Assembly (NCBI GenBank): GCA_001662425.1 | Contig: BDDC01000028.1 | Location: 90,527 to 154,526 of the forward strand | Reading direction: 5' to 3' | Length of the DNA: 64,000 bases | Source of the DNA: Chlamydomonas sphaeroides | Taxonomy: Eukaryota > Chlorophyta > Chlorophyceae > Chlamydomonadales > Chlamydomonadaceae | Shown here: positions 1 through 11,885 of the stretch, piece by piece | Position numbering within the stretch: position 1 is the first letter of the stretch | Layout: the number at the start of each line of letters is the position of its first letter | Translations under genes and position numbers: made by a program | Notes under the pieces: generated by a model | What the model saw: only the letters and a program-made list of their open reading frames with translations | Databases searched by the model: none | What the model was told of the DNA's origin: nothing

Positions 1-3000
1 GGCTTCACTCCCGGCGACGAGCAGCCCACGGAGCCGGCCCCGCCGCCTGGCGCCGCTAAGCCGCCGCCCGTGCCGCCGCTGCGCAAGCCGGCGGCTAAGG
101 CAGTTATCAGCGCAGCGCCGCCGGCGGCGCGCAGCGGGTCTGTGGCCGGGAGCCGGGCTGAGCGGCCGGCTGGTGCCGCAGGCGCTGGGCCCGCGAACCC
201 CGCTGCGGCGACAGTGGCTGAGCAGCAGCGGGTGGCAGCGAGCGATGCAGAGCAGCGACACGCGGAGGTGAGGCCCGGCCCGGTCGCTGGTAAAGCTAAG
301 GCCGAGGGAGGCATTGACGGCCGGAATGCGCAGCCGGCTGCAGCCTTGCTCGCGAAACCTGCTCCAATGGCAGCCGAGGCAGCAGCTAGCGTGGAGGGGG
401 ACGGCGAGGAGGGGAGCGGCGGGCCCGCGGCAGCGGACAGCTCCGCTTCGGAAGCGGAGCAGTGCGAGCAGCAGGAGGAGATAGAGGCAGGCATGGAGGG
501 CGGCGAGGAGGCAGAGGAGGCCGTGCCCGAGTCGGAGGCGGCGGCCGGGCAGGATGACGACATGGCGGAGCAGGGGAGTGAGGAGCACGGGGGCGAGGGG
601 CACGGCAGCGAGGAGCAGGGGAGTGTGGAGCAGCAGCAGGAGAGGCAGTCTCAGCAAGAGGCGCAGCCCGGGCAGGAGGAGCAGCCGGATGAGGGGCAGA
701 CTCAGCACAAGGACGCCAGCGAGCCGGCAGCAGCCGCAGGCGCGGACGCGGAGGGTAACAGGAGCGAGGGCTCGGCGCCTGTTTCAGACGGCTGTGAGGC
801 GTCTGCCGTCACCGCGGCGGAGCTGGCTCCGGGCGCTGCGCCCAGGCACGTGGCCGCCTCGATTGCGACTGCGCCAGCGGCATCAGCGGCGCCGAGCCGA
901 CCATTGGCGGCAGGGGCCATGCGCGGCCCATCCCAGGAGCAGGAGGCCAGGTCAGGCTCGGCACCCGCCCCCGCGCACCGCTACGCTGCGGCCGGGCTCC
1001 AAGCGGAGTGTGAGGCTGTCCAGGGCGATGCCGGCATGTCTGCGGAGGTGGAGGAGGGCCAGCAGGAGGCCGCGGTGCCGCAGGCGGAGCCGGCGGCGGG
1101 CAGAACGCAGGGCCAGGCGGCGGATGCGGCGCGTGCGACGGGAACGTGCCAACGCACGGCCTCGACTACGGAGCAGCAGCCGCCGGACGCTGCCGCCGGG
1201 CAGGCAGCTCCGCACCCGTGTGCGGATGCTGCCGGTGCCAGCGGGCGGCCTGCTGCCGGCGACAATGGCCAGGCGGACGGCGCCACACGCGCTGCGATGC
1301 CGCAGGTGCTGCCAGCGCACAGCTATGCCGCTTTCGTGGCCGCCGCGCCCCGTGCGGCCAGCGGCCGCGGTGGCGATGACGCCGGACCCGCAGCCGTCAC
1401 CGCGCCGCCGCCCGCCGTCGCGGCGGCGCCGTCAGCTATGTCGACGCAGGCGCTGGCCTCCAGGGCTGCGTCGTTGCGGCCGGCGGCGAGCGAGCCCCAT
1501 GGCGATGGCGGCAGTGAGAAGGGTGGCGCCGCTGGAGGGGTGGAGGTGTCAGCTGGCGGTGGCGACGCCCGCGGCAGCGGCAGCCCGGCCGCGTCGCAGG
1601 AGGCGGACGAGAGCTGGGGCTATGCCTACGGCGGCCAGCGGGACCCTGCCCTGGACACGCAGCTGCTGCCGCCGCCGTCACCTTCGCCGTCGCAGCCAAT
1701 GTCGGAGCGGCACGCAGCGCCAGCGGCTGCAGGTGGCGAAGCTGGCGCCGCCGGCATGGAGGATGCCGCTGTGGCCGACGCCGCCGGCGCTCCAGCTGAG
1801 CCCCTGGCGCCGGCAGAGGGCCCGAGTGGACGGCACGACGAGACCGCTCCGCTGGATCCTAGGCCCAGCCCTCAGCCGGCAGCGGGCACTGCGGCGGGAG
1901 CTTCGCCGCATGGCAGTGGAGGTGGCGGCGGCAGGCGGCGGCGGCGGCGGCAGTCACTGCCGCCGTGGCTGCCGCCGCTGTGCCTGAGCGGGGAGGGCAC
2001 ACCCGTGGCGGAGCAGCTAGACCCGGCGCTGGTCCACGAGGCGCGTGACGATGACGGTGGCGGCGGCGGCGGCGTGCTGGCGAGCAGCGGCAGCACGGAC
2101 GCTGACGCTGGCGCTGGCGGCGGCGAGGCTGCTGGCGCTCGCGGCGGCCGGGGAGCTGGCGGCAGCGCGAGCTGCGGCGCCGCCGAGCCTGCGGCCCGCC
2201 GCAAGGGCGGCGCTCCGGCGTCAGGGACCCAGGAGGCGACCGCGCACGCAGCAGGCTTCGGGACCGACGGCGCGCCGGGTGCTGCGGCTGGAGGCCGCGG
2301 CCACTGTGGGCCTGATACCCCGGTCGGGATCAGGGGCGTGCGGCCAGCGGAGGAGGTGGCGCAGGTCTCACCTGACGCCGCCGCCGGGCCTCCTGCGGCA
2401 GGCGTCGCGGTTGCAACCTCGCCGCCCGCTGCCGCGGCTGGCCGTCAGCCGGAGCACTGCTCGGCCGCGCGCGACGAGCGGATGGCGGAGGCGGGAGCTG
2501 CCGCCTTTGCCGAGGCGCAGCTGGCAGACGGCCTCGGTGCGGACGCACCGGTTGCGGCGGGCGGCGAGGCCCCGCAGCACGTGATGGCTGCGGCGACTGC
2601 GCCAGATGGCCCCGTACGGTCGGCGTCGCCGTCGGCTGTGGACAGCGGCCGTAAGCGTATGAGCGTAGACGCGAGCCAGGGCGCCATGGGCCCTGGTGAC
2701 GACGGTGGCCCCAGCGCGGCCGCCGCCGGCGGCGCTACGGTCAGCCCGGCGCGGCCGCCCGCCAAGCGGCCCAGGCCCAGCGGCAGCCCTGGGGAGCCTG
2801 CTGGCTGGGCTGGTGCAGGAGCTGGAGTGCGTGGCTGGGGAGATGGAGAGGAGCTCGCGGAGGTCGGTGGCGAGCTGGGTGGGGTTGCGGAGGAGCTGGG
2901 TGGCGATGGTGGGGGGATGGATGGCGTGGAGGAGCTGGAGATCGGCAGCGCAGGCGGCGAGGCGCAGGGCGGGGGTGCGGTGGCGCCGGCGGTGATGCGA

Positions 3001-3102
3001 GATGGCAGTGGTCCTGGTGGCGGTGAGGTGGAAGGGATGGGCGTGCTGGTCGGCAGCGAGTACATGGATGACGTGGGCGCGCTGCTGCTGGAGGAGTGGT
3101 AG
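1..3102 (+). CDS. 3' end of a gene for a long Ala/Gly/Glu-rich low-complexity protein (5' end outside window)
   Basis: The reading frame is open from base 1 to a TAG at 3100-3102, so at least 1033 codons continue from a start outside the window. No folded domain is recognisable. Visible segments are an acidic Glu/Gln-rich stretch at about 390-750, long Ala/Pro/Gly tracts, a six-Arg run at about 1936-1953, and short basic patches near 2650 (GRKRM) and 2764 (AKRPRP) that could be nuclear localisation signals. The C-terminus ends acidic/hydrophobic (DDVGALLLEEW). A TGTAA motif at 3209-3213, about 107 bases past the stop, fits an algal polyadenylation signal. Such composition is common in volvocine nuclear regulatory proteins, but that is inference; the function is unknown. 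Confidence 0.75.
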   Translation, partial: GFTPGDEQPTEPAPPPGAAKPPPVPPLRKPAAKAVISAAPPAARSGSVAGSRAERPAGAAGAGPANPAAATVAEQQRVAASDAEQRHAEVRPGPVAGKAKAEGGIDGRNAQPAAALLAKPAPMAAEAAASVEGDGEEGSGGPAAADSSASEAEQCEQQEEIEAGMEGGEEAEEAVPESEAAAGQDDDMAEQGSEEHGGEGHGSEEQGSVEQQQERQSQQEAQPGQEEQPDEGQTQHKDASEPAAAAGADAEGNRSEGSAPVSDGCEASAVTAAELAPGAAPRHVAASIATAPAASAAPSRPLAAGAMRGPSQEQEARSGSAPAPAHRYAAAGLQAECEAVQGDAGMSAEVEEGQQEAAVPQAEPAAGRTQGQAADAARATGTCQRTASTTEQQPPDAAAGQAAPHPCADAAGASGRPAAGDNGQADGATRAAMPQVLPAHSYAAFVAAAPRAASGRGGDDAGPAAVTAPPPAVAAAPSAMSTQALASRAASLRPAASEPHGDGGSEKGGAAGGVEVSAGGGDARGSGSPAASQEADESWGYAYGGQRDPALDTQLLPPPSPSPSQPMSERHAAPAAAGGEAGAAGMEDAAVADAAGAPAEPLAPAEGPSGRHDETAPLDPRPSPQPAAGTAAGASPHGSGGGGGRRRRRRQSLPPWLPPLCLSGEGTPVAEQLDPALVHEARDDDGGGGGGVLASSGSTDADAGAGGGEAAGARGGRGAGGSASCGAAEPAARRKGGAPASGTQEATAHAAGFGTDGAPGAAAGGRGHCGPDTPVGIRGVRPAEEVAQVSPDAAAGPPAAGVAVATSPPAAAAGRQPEHCSAARDERMAEAGAAAFAEAQLADGLGADAPVAAGGEAPQHVMAAATAPDGPVRSASPSAVDSGRKRMSVDASQGAMGPGDDGGPSAAAAGGATVSPARPPAKRPRPSGSPGEPAGWAGAGAGVRGWGDGEELAEVGGELGGVAEELGGDGGGMDGVEELEIGSAGGEAQGGGAVAPAVMRDGSGPGGGEVEGMGVLVGSEYMDDVGALLLEEW

Positions 3103-3307
3103 CGGGCAGGGAAAGGGGATGGAGGGGGGCGGCGAGGATAGCGACTTGGGATGCGTGCCTTTTAGGTCGTCAGCATGCGGTGCTGACTTGGTTGTGTCTA
3201 CGTAACCTTGTAACTGCCACTGCCTCAAGGGAAATACAGCGTCATTACCATACTGCGCTTGGCGCTTTTTTCCCAGCGCGGCATCTGTCAGTTGGTCAAG
3301 CGCAGAA

Positions 3308-6300
3308 ATGCAGCTCTTTGGGCTTGAGCTGCCGCTGTCAGTCCTCGTGACAGTTGCAGCAGGGCTGTTCCTGGTCGTCCAACTTGTCGCGACCAGCATC
3401 AGCCTTCCCTCTCCACCCAAGGGCAAGCGCTGGCCTCCCGGCCCCTGGGCACATGTGCCGATATTTGGCGATGGCGTGCTGCTCGCGGCGGGCAATCCGC
3501 TGCTGTTCTTCTTCTCGCGGTGCGCCGGCTGTCATGCACGGTTGATGATATGCCATCGACTGACGGGTTTGCAAGCCGCCAAGTCCGGCCGATACACAAC
3601 CTCGCAGCCTTCCTGAGGCACCGCGACGGGCCTCGCCTGGGCCCGACCTGCCAGGAGAGTGAGCTTCCCCACCCCTCCTCTGCCCCAGCTTCAAGAAGTA
3701 CGGCCCGCTGTACCGCACCAGCATGCTGGGCAGCCGGCTGTGGGTGCTGGCCGACATGGAGGCGCTGCGGCCACTGCTGCGGGACGAGGGCGCCGTGATG
3801 GACATACCCTTCGCGTGCGTGGGGAAGCGGAGGGCGAAAGGGTTGCGGCTTGGGTTGCGCCCGGCTGCTGCCCGAGGTCGCGGTCATGCCGACGCCTGGC
3901 TTGACCCTGCGGTCCCTGGTGATGTGTGTGGAGCTGCGTGTCCCCTGGGTCGGCCCACTTGTGCCCCACCTGCCCCTCCGCGCCTGCGCAGGTCATTCAA
4001 GGCGCTCGTGTGAGTCCGGGCTGGGCAGTCGGCCAGAGCAGCGGCGCTGGCCGGGACTCTGTCGCTGCGCGAGAAACCTTGCCTCCCGCACGTCTCATGG
4101 CGCAAGCAGCAAGCGCGTCAGAGACATCCCTACATGGGGCGCTGCGGGTGTAGGGCGGTTCTGGGGCGGTTGTAGGGGCGGTTGTGGGGGCGGTTGTGCG
4201 GCACGCAACCGCACAAGTGCAGTCATCGGCCCGAGCGCTGCGCTCGCAACCCCAGCGCCCTCCTCCCGCGGTGCCGCCGCAGCATGCCCTAGAGCCCTAG
4301 CCCTTCATCCGCCTGCATCACCACACACCACAGCCCCGCAAGCGAGCTCTCTGGCTCCGCGCTTACGACCGCCCTCCCCCGGCACCCTCCCTCCGCAGCA
4401 TGTCCAAGTCTTTCATGGGTCAGCCGCAGGTCCACGCCGCCTGGGTGAGGCGGTCGCGATACCGGGCCGCGACCGACCGACCGACCGACCGACTGCTACT
4501 GCTGCCACCCTGCACATCGCCCCTGCCGCCTGACCTCCCGCGTTGCGCCCCACCCATGCACATCTGCTCACGCAGCCTGTGCCCTCCCTCTTTCCCCACG
4601 CCCGGCCCCGCCTGTGGCTGCAGCGCAAGGTGTTCAGCGCCTCGCTGGCCCCTCCCCAGCTGGCGGCCATGGTCCCGGCCATCAAGCAGGTCATGACGTC
4701 CCACCTGGCGGCGTGGGAGGCGGGCGGCGGCAAGATAGGCATCTACACCGCGGTGAGCAGGGGCTGAGCGATCTGGGGTTTGTGGAATACTCGTGGGGTC
4801 GTGCAAACGGGTGGCTAGTGAGGCCAGAGCCCGGCCCGGGGCAGCCCGCGCTCAGCACCAGTCTGGGATCCCCTCTCATGCCTTGACGTGTGCCCACGCC
4901 GCAACCGCACCCCGTCGGCCCCCCATCCGCAGGCCAGGCAGATGGGCTTGGACTTGGCCATCGACGTCATCGCGCAGGTGCGTGTAGGCCCTCGGCCCTC
5001 GGCCCCTAGGCCCTAGGCACAGCGGCTGCATACCGCAACCACTGCGCGCCGCGATCGCACTGGCCGGGCCTGGGACTCCCTGGCGCCTGAGCCGCCCTGA
5101 CCCACGGGTCCGCAGGTGCCGCTGCCCGCTGGCGTGGACCGCGACTGGTTCAAGGCGCAGGTCGGCGCGGGGTGGTGGGGGATTCGTGGGGGTGGCCGGT
5201 CCGCGCTCGTCCGGCCCGCATCACGCCGTTCCCCGCTCCCTCCGCCGCTGTGCCTCGCGCCGCAGTGCGAGGAGTTCCTGGACGGCCTGTACGGTACGGC
5301 CGTGGGTGCCCCTTGCCACGGCCTCTTGCTCCGCTCGTGTCCCGTTGCTTTTGCCCCCATCCAAGCACCCTCCCCCGCGTGCCCCCGGCCCAGGCCTGCC
5401 GCTGTCGCTGCCCGGCACCGCACTGCACCGGGCCATGGCGGCCAAGCAGCGGCTGGTGGCGGCGCTGGCGCCGCAGGTGGGGCGGGCCCACGATTGTGCG
5501 AGTGCTGCCTGCCTGCCCTGTGGGGCTTGGTGGCTCTATGCGTCCATGCCTCCTCTCATGCCCCTTGTTCGCTTCCTCCCAGATGGAGGCGCCGCTGAAG
5601 CAGTTCAAGGAGAAGGTGGGGTCAGGTGGCGGGGTGGGGTGGGGTGGGGTGGAGGCAAAACCCAGGATCGGGCTTGGGGGTTGCAGAGTGTGTGCAGTAG
5701 TGCAGGGTGCAGAGGCCTGCAGTGATCTTGTTGCTCAGGGCTGCTTCGTTCTTTGTGCTCCTTGCGCTGCGTTGGTGGTCATCGTTGCGTTGCGTTGCGT
5801 TGCTTACATGCGCCGTGCCCCCTTGGCACCCGCTGACCTCCCGCCTCGCAGTGGGCAGAGGTGGGCGAGACTGCGCCCGCCTACGCCGCAGCGGTGCTGG
5901 CCACCCCCGGCGCCGCGGCCACCGCCGCGAGCTCCACGGACGTGGGCGCGCCCACCATGTTCACCGCCTCGCTCATGGGGCGGGCGGCCATCAAGTGAGG
6001 CGGAGGCAGGAGCTGGGGTCGGAGTTGAATCTCGGAGGCGGCTTCAGAAGGGCCTTGGCCTGGGCAGACGGGGGGCACGCGCCGGCCGTGGGACCTGGAG
6101 GCCAGACGCACATGCACCGGGGCAGGGTGTTGCATACGGCTGGCTCGCCGGGCGCCCTGGCGCCCTGCCGGTTCCGCTTCGTCGGTCAGCCCCTGCCGCC
6201 TGCCGCCCGCCGTCGTACGTCCGGCCGCAGCGCCTGTGAGCTGTCCGACGCGGGGGCCGCGGTGCTGTCGCTGCTGGTGGCGGCGGGCGACACCACTCGG

Positions 6301-9247
6301 TGAGCGGCGGCTGGGTGGCTGCGTGCGAAGCTGGCGCGGCGGGCTGGAGCCGTTGCGTCAGGCGCGCGCCTGCAGACCGTATGGTAGCCCGGCGCTCGGG
6401 GGCAAGGCCGCTGCATCGCGACACTGGGCGCTGAAGGCTCCTTGTCACTCAGCCGCTGCGCAGTCATGCGGCGCTCCCTGACGCCTGCCTGCCCGGTGCC
6501 CCTGCCGTCGTGCCCTTCCTTCCCTCCCGCAGCTTCGCGCTGTTCAACACGGTGAGACCAAGCATGCGGCCGTACCGCATCCTAGGCCCACTGCGGCCGG
6601 GTCGCATGCGGTGTGGTCTGTTGGTCTGTCTGCGCGCACGGCTGTTGCCGCGCGGGCCGCGGGGGCTCTCGTGTCAGCCCACCCCTTAGCCCACACCCCT
6701 TACTGCCCGCAGTGGGCGGTCCTGGCCAAGTCGCCCCGAGTGCAGGACAAGCTGTACGAGGAGCAGAAGAAGGTGGGCGCGAGGGGAATGAAGTTGGTTT
6801 GGCGGCTAGGGGCGCGGCGCTGCCATGCCAGCTACGAGCCTGAGCCCGCCGGCCTAGAGCGTGTAGCGCCCCAGTCGGCAGCCGCACCACACGTGCCCCT
6901 GCCGCTGCCCGTCGCTGCGCGGCAAGCTCACGAGCCGCCCGTGCCTACCTGCCGTGCTGGCGGCCGTGACCTACCTCGTGCCGTACGTGCCCGCCGTGTA
7001 CGGTAGGTCATCGCGGAGCACGGCGAGGCGCTGTCGTACCAGGTGGCCAGCTCCATGCCGTACATGGACGCCACCATGAAGGAGGCCATGCGCCTCCTGC
7101 CCGCCAGCGCCGGCTCCATGCGCAAGCTGACGGCCGACTTCAGCCTCGGAGACATGTGGCTGCCCAAGGGTGGGCGGATCGAGGGTCTGAAGGGCAGCCG
7201 TGAGGAGGAATGTCATGGGAGAGAGGAGCACTGCGTTCATAGGCCCTGCGGCCATGCGGCTGGCGAGCGCCAGGACAACCGCGCAGGGCTGCGTGGGAAG
7301 GCATGTGGCCGACCCGGGGGAAGGGCTGGGAGGCCCGATGGAGGACCGGGCGAGCGGTCCTTGGGGACAGAGACCATGCTGAAGTAGGCGACGGAGGACG
7401 ACGGACCTCCGCGATGGGGACGACCTGCGGGGCAGCATCCGAGGTCATGGGCCGAGGGAGGGAGGGCCGCGAGGGGTCATTTAGCCCTGTGGTGTGTGCC
7501 GAGAGGGGCTGAGGGTGCGGTGGGTCGGCACCTGAGGCGCCCCGCAACCCCCTGATGCATAGATGGGGGTCCCGGGGCAGCACACAAGAAGCTCTGCCGC
7601 CCCCGCTGCCTGCTGTCTGACCCTTTGCTTGTAGGCGAGTGGGTGTGGTACCACTCGGGGCTGCAGCACTGCCTGGACCCGGCGCTGTGGGACGGCAACA
7701 AGGACTGCGACATGCCGCCGCACATGGACTGGCGCAACAACTTCGAGGTGCGTCCGTCCGTGCAGCCCTCGGGCTGCAACCAGCTCGCATGGCGGGAGCG
7801 GGACAGTGCGTCCGGGCTGGCAGCGGCGCGGACGCGGACTGCGATAAGTGTCCAAGGCGTGATGGCGTGATGATGGAGGAGAGCCCGCCCCTCCACGCCG
7901 CGCGCAACCGATCGCTTGACCAGGTGCCCCCCTCGCTCCTCTGCCCTCCCCTCCCTCCCCTGGATGCCGTCCTCGCCCGCCTCTGCGCAGGACGCCTTCC
8001 GGCCCGAGCGCTGGCTCAGCGAGGTGGGGGGCGGAGACAGGACCTGGTGTGGGCCGTTGGATAGATACGCGGTGGGCGATGCCTCGACGGGGGCCAGGTG
8101 GCCCGACCAGTGCGCCGGGCCACCCACACGCCCCGACGCGCACGCCGCTGCCTGCCTCCATGCCTCCGCCCATGTGCCGCCGTATGCGCTTGCAGGAGCA
8201 GCAGGAGGGCGGCGACGCGGCCGCATCGCGGCCAAAGCACTTCCTGGTGAGGCACCGCAGGGCCTACCACACAGCGTACGTGGCTCCTGCTCACCGGGCG
8301 GGGGCCCGGCACGGCCCTGCGTCCCATGCATGGCCCTCCATCCGCTGGATGCGTAGGGCCCAGCTTGCACCCAGCGCCCGCAGGCTCGCTCCATCCACAC
8401 AATGCGCCCGCACGCACAGCGACGTGTACGGCATCATTCCCATTCACCACCGCAGACCTTCGGCACCGGCGCCCACCTGTGCATCGGCATGAACCTGGTG
8501 TACCTGGTGCGTGCGTACGGCAAGGGTGTACGGCAGGGGTGTACGGCAAGGCGCATGGCATGGCGTGCTGGCGGTTCAACATGGGTAGCCGTAGCGGTGC
8601 ATGTGGGGGCCAGGCGGCAGCCGGGGCAGCAGGTAGGCCGGTCAGGGTTGGCTGCCGGCTCGCGACCACGCACTCCGCTCCGTCTGCCCGCCGGTGCGCG
8701 CTCCCTGCCTCTCATACCCGCCGGCCGCAGTGGCTCCGAGCGCCGGCCCATGCAAACTCCCTGCTCCTCAGGCTGATGCAACGCACTCGTGTGACTGTCC
8801 CCACACTGCGATGCAGGAGGTCAAGCTGCTGCTGGCCATGGTGATGCGCAAGTACCGGCTGGAGCTGGAGACGCCCGACATGCTGCAGGCAGGGCATGTG
8901 GGGGCCGGGCGAAGGGAGGCGGGCCCGGAAGGCCGGCCCGGAAGGCGGGCGGGCTGGCCTGCCGCTGCCCTCGCTCGCTGGCTGACGGACGCCAGCCAGC
9001 GTGCCTACCGCTGCCGCCCGCCGCTGACGACTGGCGGGCTGGCGACCGGCGGGGCGGATCACGCAAGCAGCAGGGCTGGCCTGCTAGTTGCTGCTGCCGT
9101 CGCTGATTGACGCCCGCTGCCGCCCGCCGCTCCCTTGTCCGTTACGTGCCGCAGCGCTGCGTGCGGCTCTTCCCCTTCCTCACGCCCGAGAAGGGCACCG
9201 ACAATGTGCTGCTACGGCCGCGCGAGGCGCCTCTGCCTTGCTCGTAG
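3308..9247 (+). CDS. Cytochrome P450 monooxygenase, CYP85-clan-like, about 20 exons
   Basis: This is a haem-thiolate monooxygenase, probably anchored to the ER by its N-terminus. The ATG at 3308 starts a hydrophobic anchor (residues about 8-30) followed by a Pro-rich hinge (RWPPGPW). Traceable exons include 3308-3519, 3689-3814, 3992-4009, 4399-4444, 4624-4752 and then many short ones. Diagnostic blocks are the C-helix region (HAAWRKVF, joined across 4444/4624), the PERF-preceding LPLSLPGT block near 5395-5425, the I-helix AAGDTT (about 6282-6299), the K-helix E-x-x-R in KEAMRLLP (about 7079-7102), FRPERW (about 7995-8012), and the haem loop FGTGAHLCIG (about 8460-8489) with its Cys ligand. 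The TAG is at 9245-9247. The LPLSLPGT block and haem loop resemble CYP26/CYP120-type enzymes; the substrate is unknown. Exon borders in 4.9-8.9 kb are approximate. Confidence 0.9.
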
Positions 9248-10640
9248 ATGATGAGCTGGGCGGCGAGGGCAGCGGGAACGGGCCGAGGGCAACACGCAAG
9301 CGAACGAAGTGAGGGGCGGCGGGTGCTGGGCGGGCTCGCAGCGGGGCAGCTTGCACGGCAGGAGAACAAAGATGGGTCGAGCGGAGAGAGCAGGGGCGAG
9401 CGCTGGGCAGCGCTTTCGGGCCGTCGCAGGACCTGAGCCCACCCAGCGGTTGAGTCAGCGGAGTCAGCGGACGGTTGCCCGGTTGCAGCTGGTGCTGGAG
9501 CGTCACTGGGCGTCCTTTGAAATGATGACTCATCGATGCGGGGCATTGGGTTTCGTCGGTTGAATTTCAAGCGCCGCGCGCGCGCCCTAGCTACGTGTGG
9601 GATGGATGGGGGATTCCAGCGGTCAACTGGAGGATGGATGCTTGCTGGAATAGCTGGACAGGTGTCCGCAGATGAAGCTTGGGCACGTGCACATCAGCAG
9701 AGGACACATACGTAAAAGGTGCTGGGTGATGGTACTGATATACATGATCTGTTGCAGGCTTGCAGCGGCTGCCGTGCTCGTCGCCCCGTTGCTGTTGGCC
9801 ATCGACGAAGCGGCCCAGCTGGCTGTCAATCGTTTGTTGTTACTGATGATGTCACACGTACGCTTACACGGTTTGACGCCAGCCAGTCATCATGCAACGC
9901 CCATGCGGACCCTGGGCCCCAGGTAGGCCCGCAAGACATGCGGGCTAGAGACTCCACGTAGCCTGCTGTGAGGTGCCCTTCGCCAACCATGGGTACCAAC
10001 CCTGCCTCCGGACGCGTCCAGACACACATAAAGCCCCGCACATATATGCAACAAGGGCTGGCGCGCGCGGGGTTTTGCGAGGTTACGACATCCACGCACA
10101 CCAGCAGCATAAATACAACCGAACGCAGGTCAGGTCACGCATTCTGGAGGATAACCTGCTGCTGCATCCGCTTTCACATATATCGGTGTATGCCTAGCCG
10201 AGTATGCCTGCTGCACACCAGGCACCAGCAGATAGAGTAGTACGAATGCATGCAGCGGGCTTAGCAGCAAACATGCAAGCATAGATAGAGCCACATAGGA
10301 TGCAGGTATGCATACATGAAAAGGCGCACACACGCACCGGCGCGCACGTATGCATGCCTGGCATGCTTCCCTCCCTCTGGATCTATCGCTCCATGGTTTG
10401 TCACCCTGTATGTGCTCCCACGCCTCCCACAGCAGGACCCGCACCTACCGCGCCCCGGCCGCAATGGAAATAGCCGGATGCGATGCCCAACGGTGCTGGA
10501 CTTCTATCTGCTGGAACAGCTAGTTAGCACATACGTAAGCAGACGTGCACCCTGTGCGCATTCACGCACGCCTCGCACGTGCCACACATCACATACACCT
10601 ATGCCATCCTCATGCATCACGCAAACCTGCACGTGTTCAT
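9248..10640. other. Intergenic spacer between P450 and the PC-esterase relic
   Basis: This is the convergent 3' flank of the P450 (+) and the esterase relic (-). I see no coding exon or RNA gene in it. Base composition is noticeably less GC-rich than in the flanking genes, with many ATGCATGC-like words around 10240-10360. The esterase reading frame runs into a TGA at about 10639-10641. Confidence 0.5.
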
Positions 10641-10744
10641 TGCGCACCCTCGTTGCATACCATGTTGAGCAGCACCTGCAGCTCCATCATTAGCACGCCG
10701 CTGCTATAGCGCTTCTTGGGGTACCGCGCCTTGGCCACGTGCAT

Positions 10745-10756
10745 GTTGTCCGAGAA
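10745..10756. repeat. Target-site duplication, left copy (GTTGTCCGAGAA)
   Basis: Twelve bases identical to 11874-11885. They abut the (AAAAG)n tail of the inserted LINE. Confidence 0.85.
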
Positions 10757-11873
10757 AAGAAAAGAAAAGAAAAGATTACCCCGGGGCTGGGCCGCCTAGG
10801 GTGGGTTAAGGGGACAGGGCATCCGGGGTCTAAGACCGCCTGCCACTGTCACCGTGGGTGGGAGGGGGTGGGGGAGTAGAAATCCACACGTGGGGGGTGG
10901 TGGGGGTGATAGGGCGGCGCGCCGCCCCCTCACCCCCACCTCCCTTANNNNNNNNNNNNNNNNNNNNNNNNNNNNNNNNNNNNNNNNNNNNNNNNNNNNN
11001 NNNNNNNNNNNNNNNNNNNNNNNNNNNNNNNNNNNNNNNNNNNNNNNNNNNNNNNNNNNNNNNNNNNNNNNNNNNNNNNNNNNNNNNNNNNNNNNNNNNN
11101 NNNNNNNNNNNNNNNNNNNNNNNNNNNNNNNNNNNNNNNNNNNNNNNNNNNNNNNNNNNNNNNNNNNNNNNNNNNNNNNNNNNNNNNNNNNNNNNNNNNN
11201 NNNNNNNNNNNNNNNNNNNNNNNNNNNNNNNNNNNNNNNNNNNNNNNNNNNNNNNNNNNNNNNNNNNNNNNNNNNNNNNNNNNNNNNNNNNNNNNNNNNN
11301 NNNNNNNNNNNNNNNNNNNNNNNNNNNNNNNNNNNNNNNNNNNNNNNNNNNNNNNNNNNNNNNNNNNNNNNNNNNNNNNNNNNNNNNCGTTTGCCGCGGC
11401 ACGGGCGGTGCTGGCATCACAGCCCAGCGACGTGAGCAGGGGCACAAAGCTGCGGCATAGCGTTCCGCCATGCCCAATGGTGATAACTGTATCGGCACTG
11501 TAGTGCACATTCTTCCATCCTCCTCCAGCGGGAGACATCAGGTATTCCTTCAGTTCATTGTGTTGCGCCGCTTTCTCGCCCTGCTTGGCACGGTGGCCAG
11601 TGTCGGATGTAAAACCCACTTCAATGATGTAAATGTGCAGATCTTCCTCTCTTTCCCTTGACGTGATTCCACCATATGGGCCCCTCCAGGTTTCAGAGCA
11701 TGTGCAATGCAGTGGCAGGCCCTTCACAAGCAGGATGTTGGGGCAGAAGGGGTGAGGGGCTCTTGCGTGAATAGCCACGCAGGGAGCCGCTTCTCGTTGT
11801 GCACGTATCCTGGCAGGTCCGCGGCCGCGCCCGTGTCGATGAACATCCAGTCGCTGCCATTGGCGCCATCCAC
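10757..11873 (-). mobile_element. 5'-truncated non-LTR retrotransposon (LINE) inserted in the PC-esterase relic
   Basis: On the minus strand this insert encodes the C-terminal tail typical of green-algal LINE polyproteins: blocks like RLPAWLF, IYIIEVGF, EKAAQHNEL and ITIGHGGTL (about 11770-11430). The reading frame shifts near 11770, so it is degenerate. Its 3' end, at the low coordinate, carries an (AAAAG)n tail on the plus strand at about 10757-10775. The 12-mer GTTGTCCGAGAA lies on both sides, at 10745-10756 and 11874-11885, and is a target-site duplication. An N gap of 440 bases (10948-11387) lies inside, flanked by G-rich low-complexity DNA. The short coding length shows 5' truncation. 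Confidence 0.85.
10948..11387. other. Assembly gap (440 N)
   Basis: A run of N inside the inserted LINE, bordered on the left by G/C homopolymer-rich DNA (10850-10947) that probably blocked assembly. Nothing can be read here. Confidence 1.
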
Positions 11874-11885
11874 GTTGTCCGAGAA
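11874..11885. repeat. Target-site duplication, right copy (GTTGTCCGAGAA)
   Basis: Twelve bases identical to 10745-10756. They abut the truncated 5' end of the inserted LINE. Host coding sequence (GPSRWF, minus strand) resumes at once. Confidence 0.85.

Noticed and set aside
554..1987. 477-codon Arg-rich open frame
   Set aside because: It is a +1 shadow of the GC-rich frame of the first gene; the composition (Arg/Pro) is what a shifted Ala/Gly-rich frame gives.
11730..11873. VDGANGSDWMF... as a further exon of the PC-esterase
   Set aside because: It starts exactly at the target-site duplication and continues into LINE-type tail motifs, so it belongs to the insertion.
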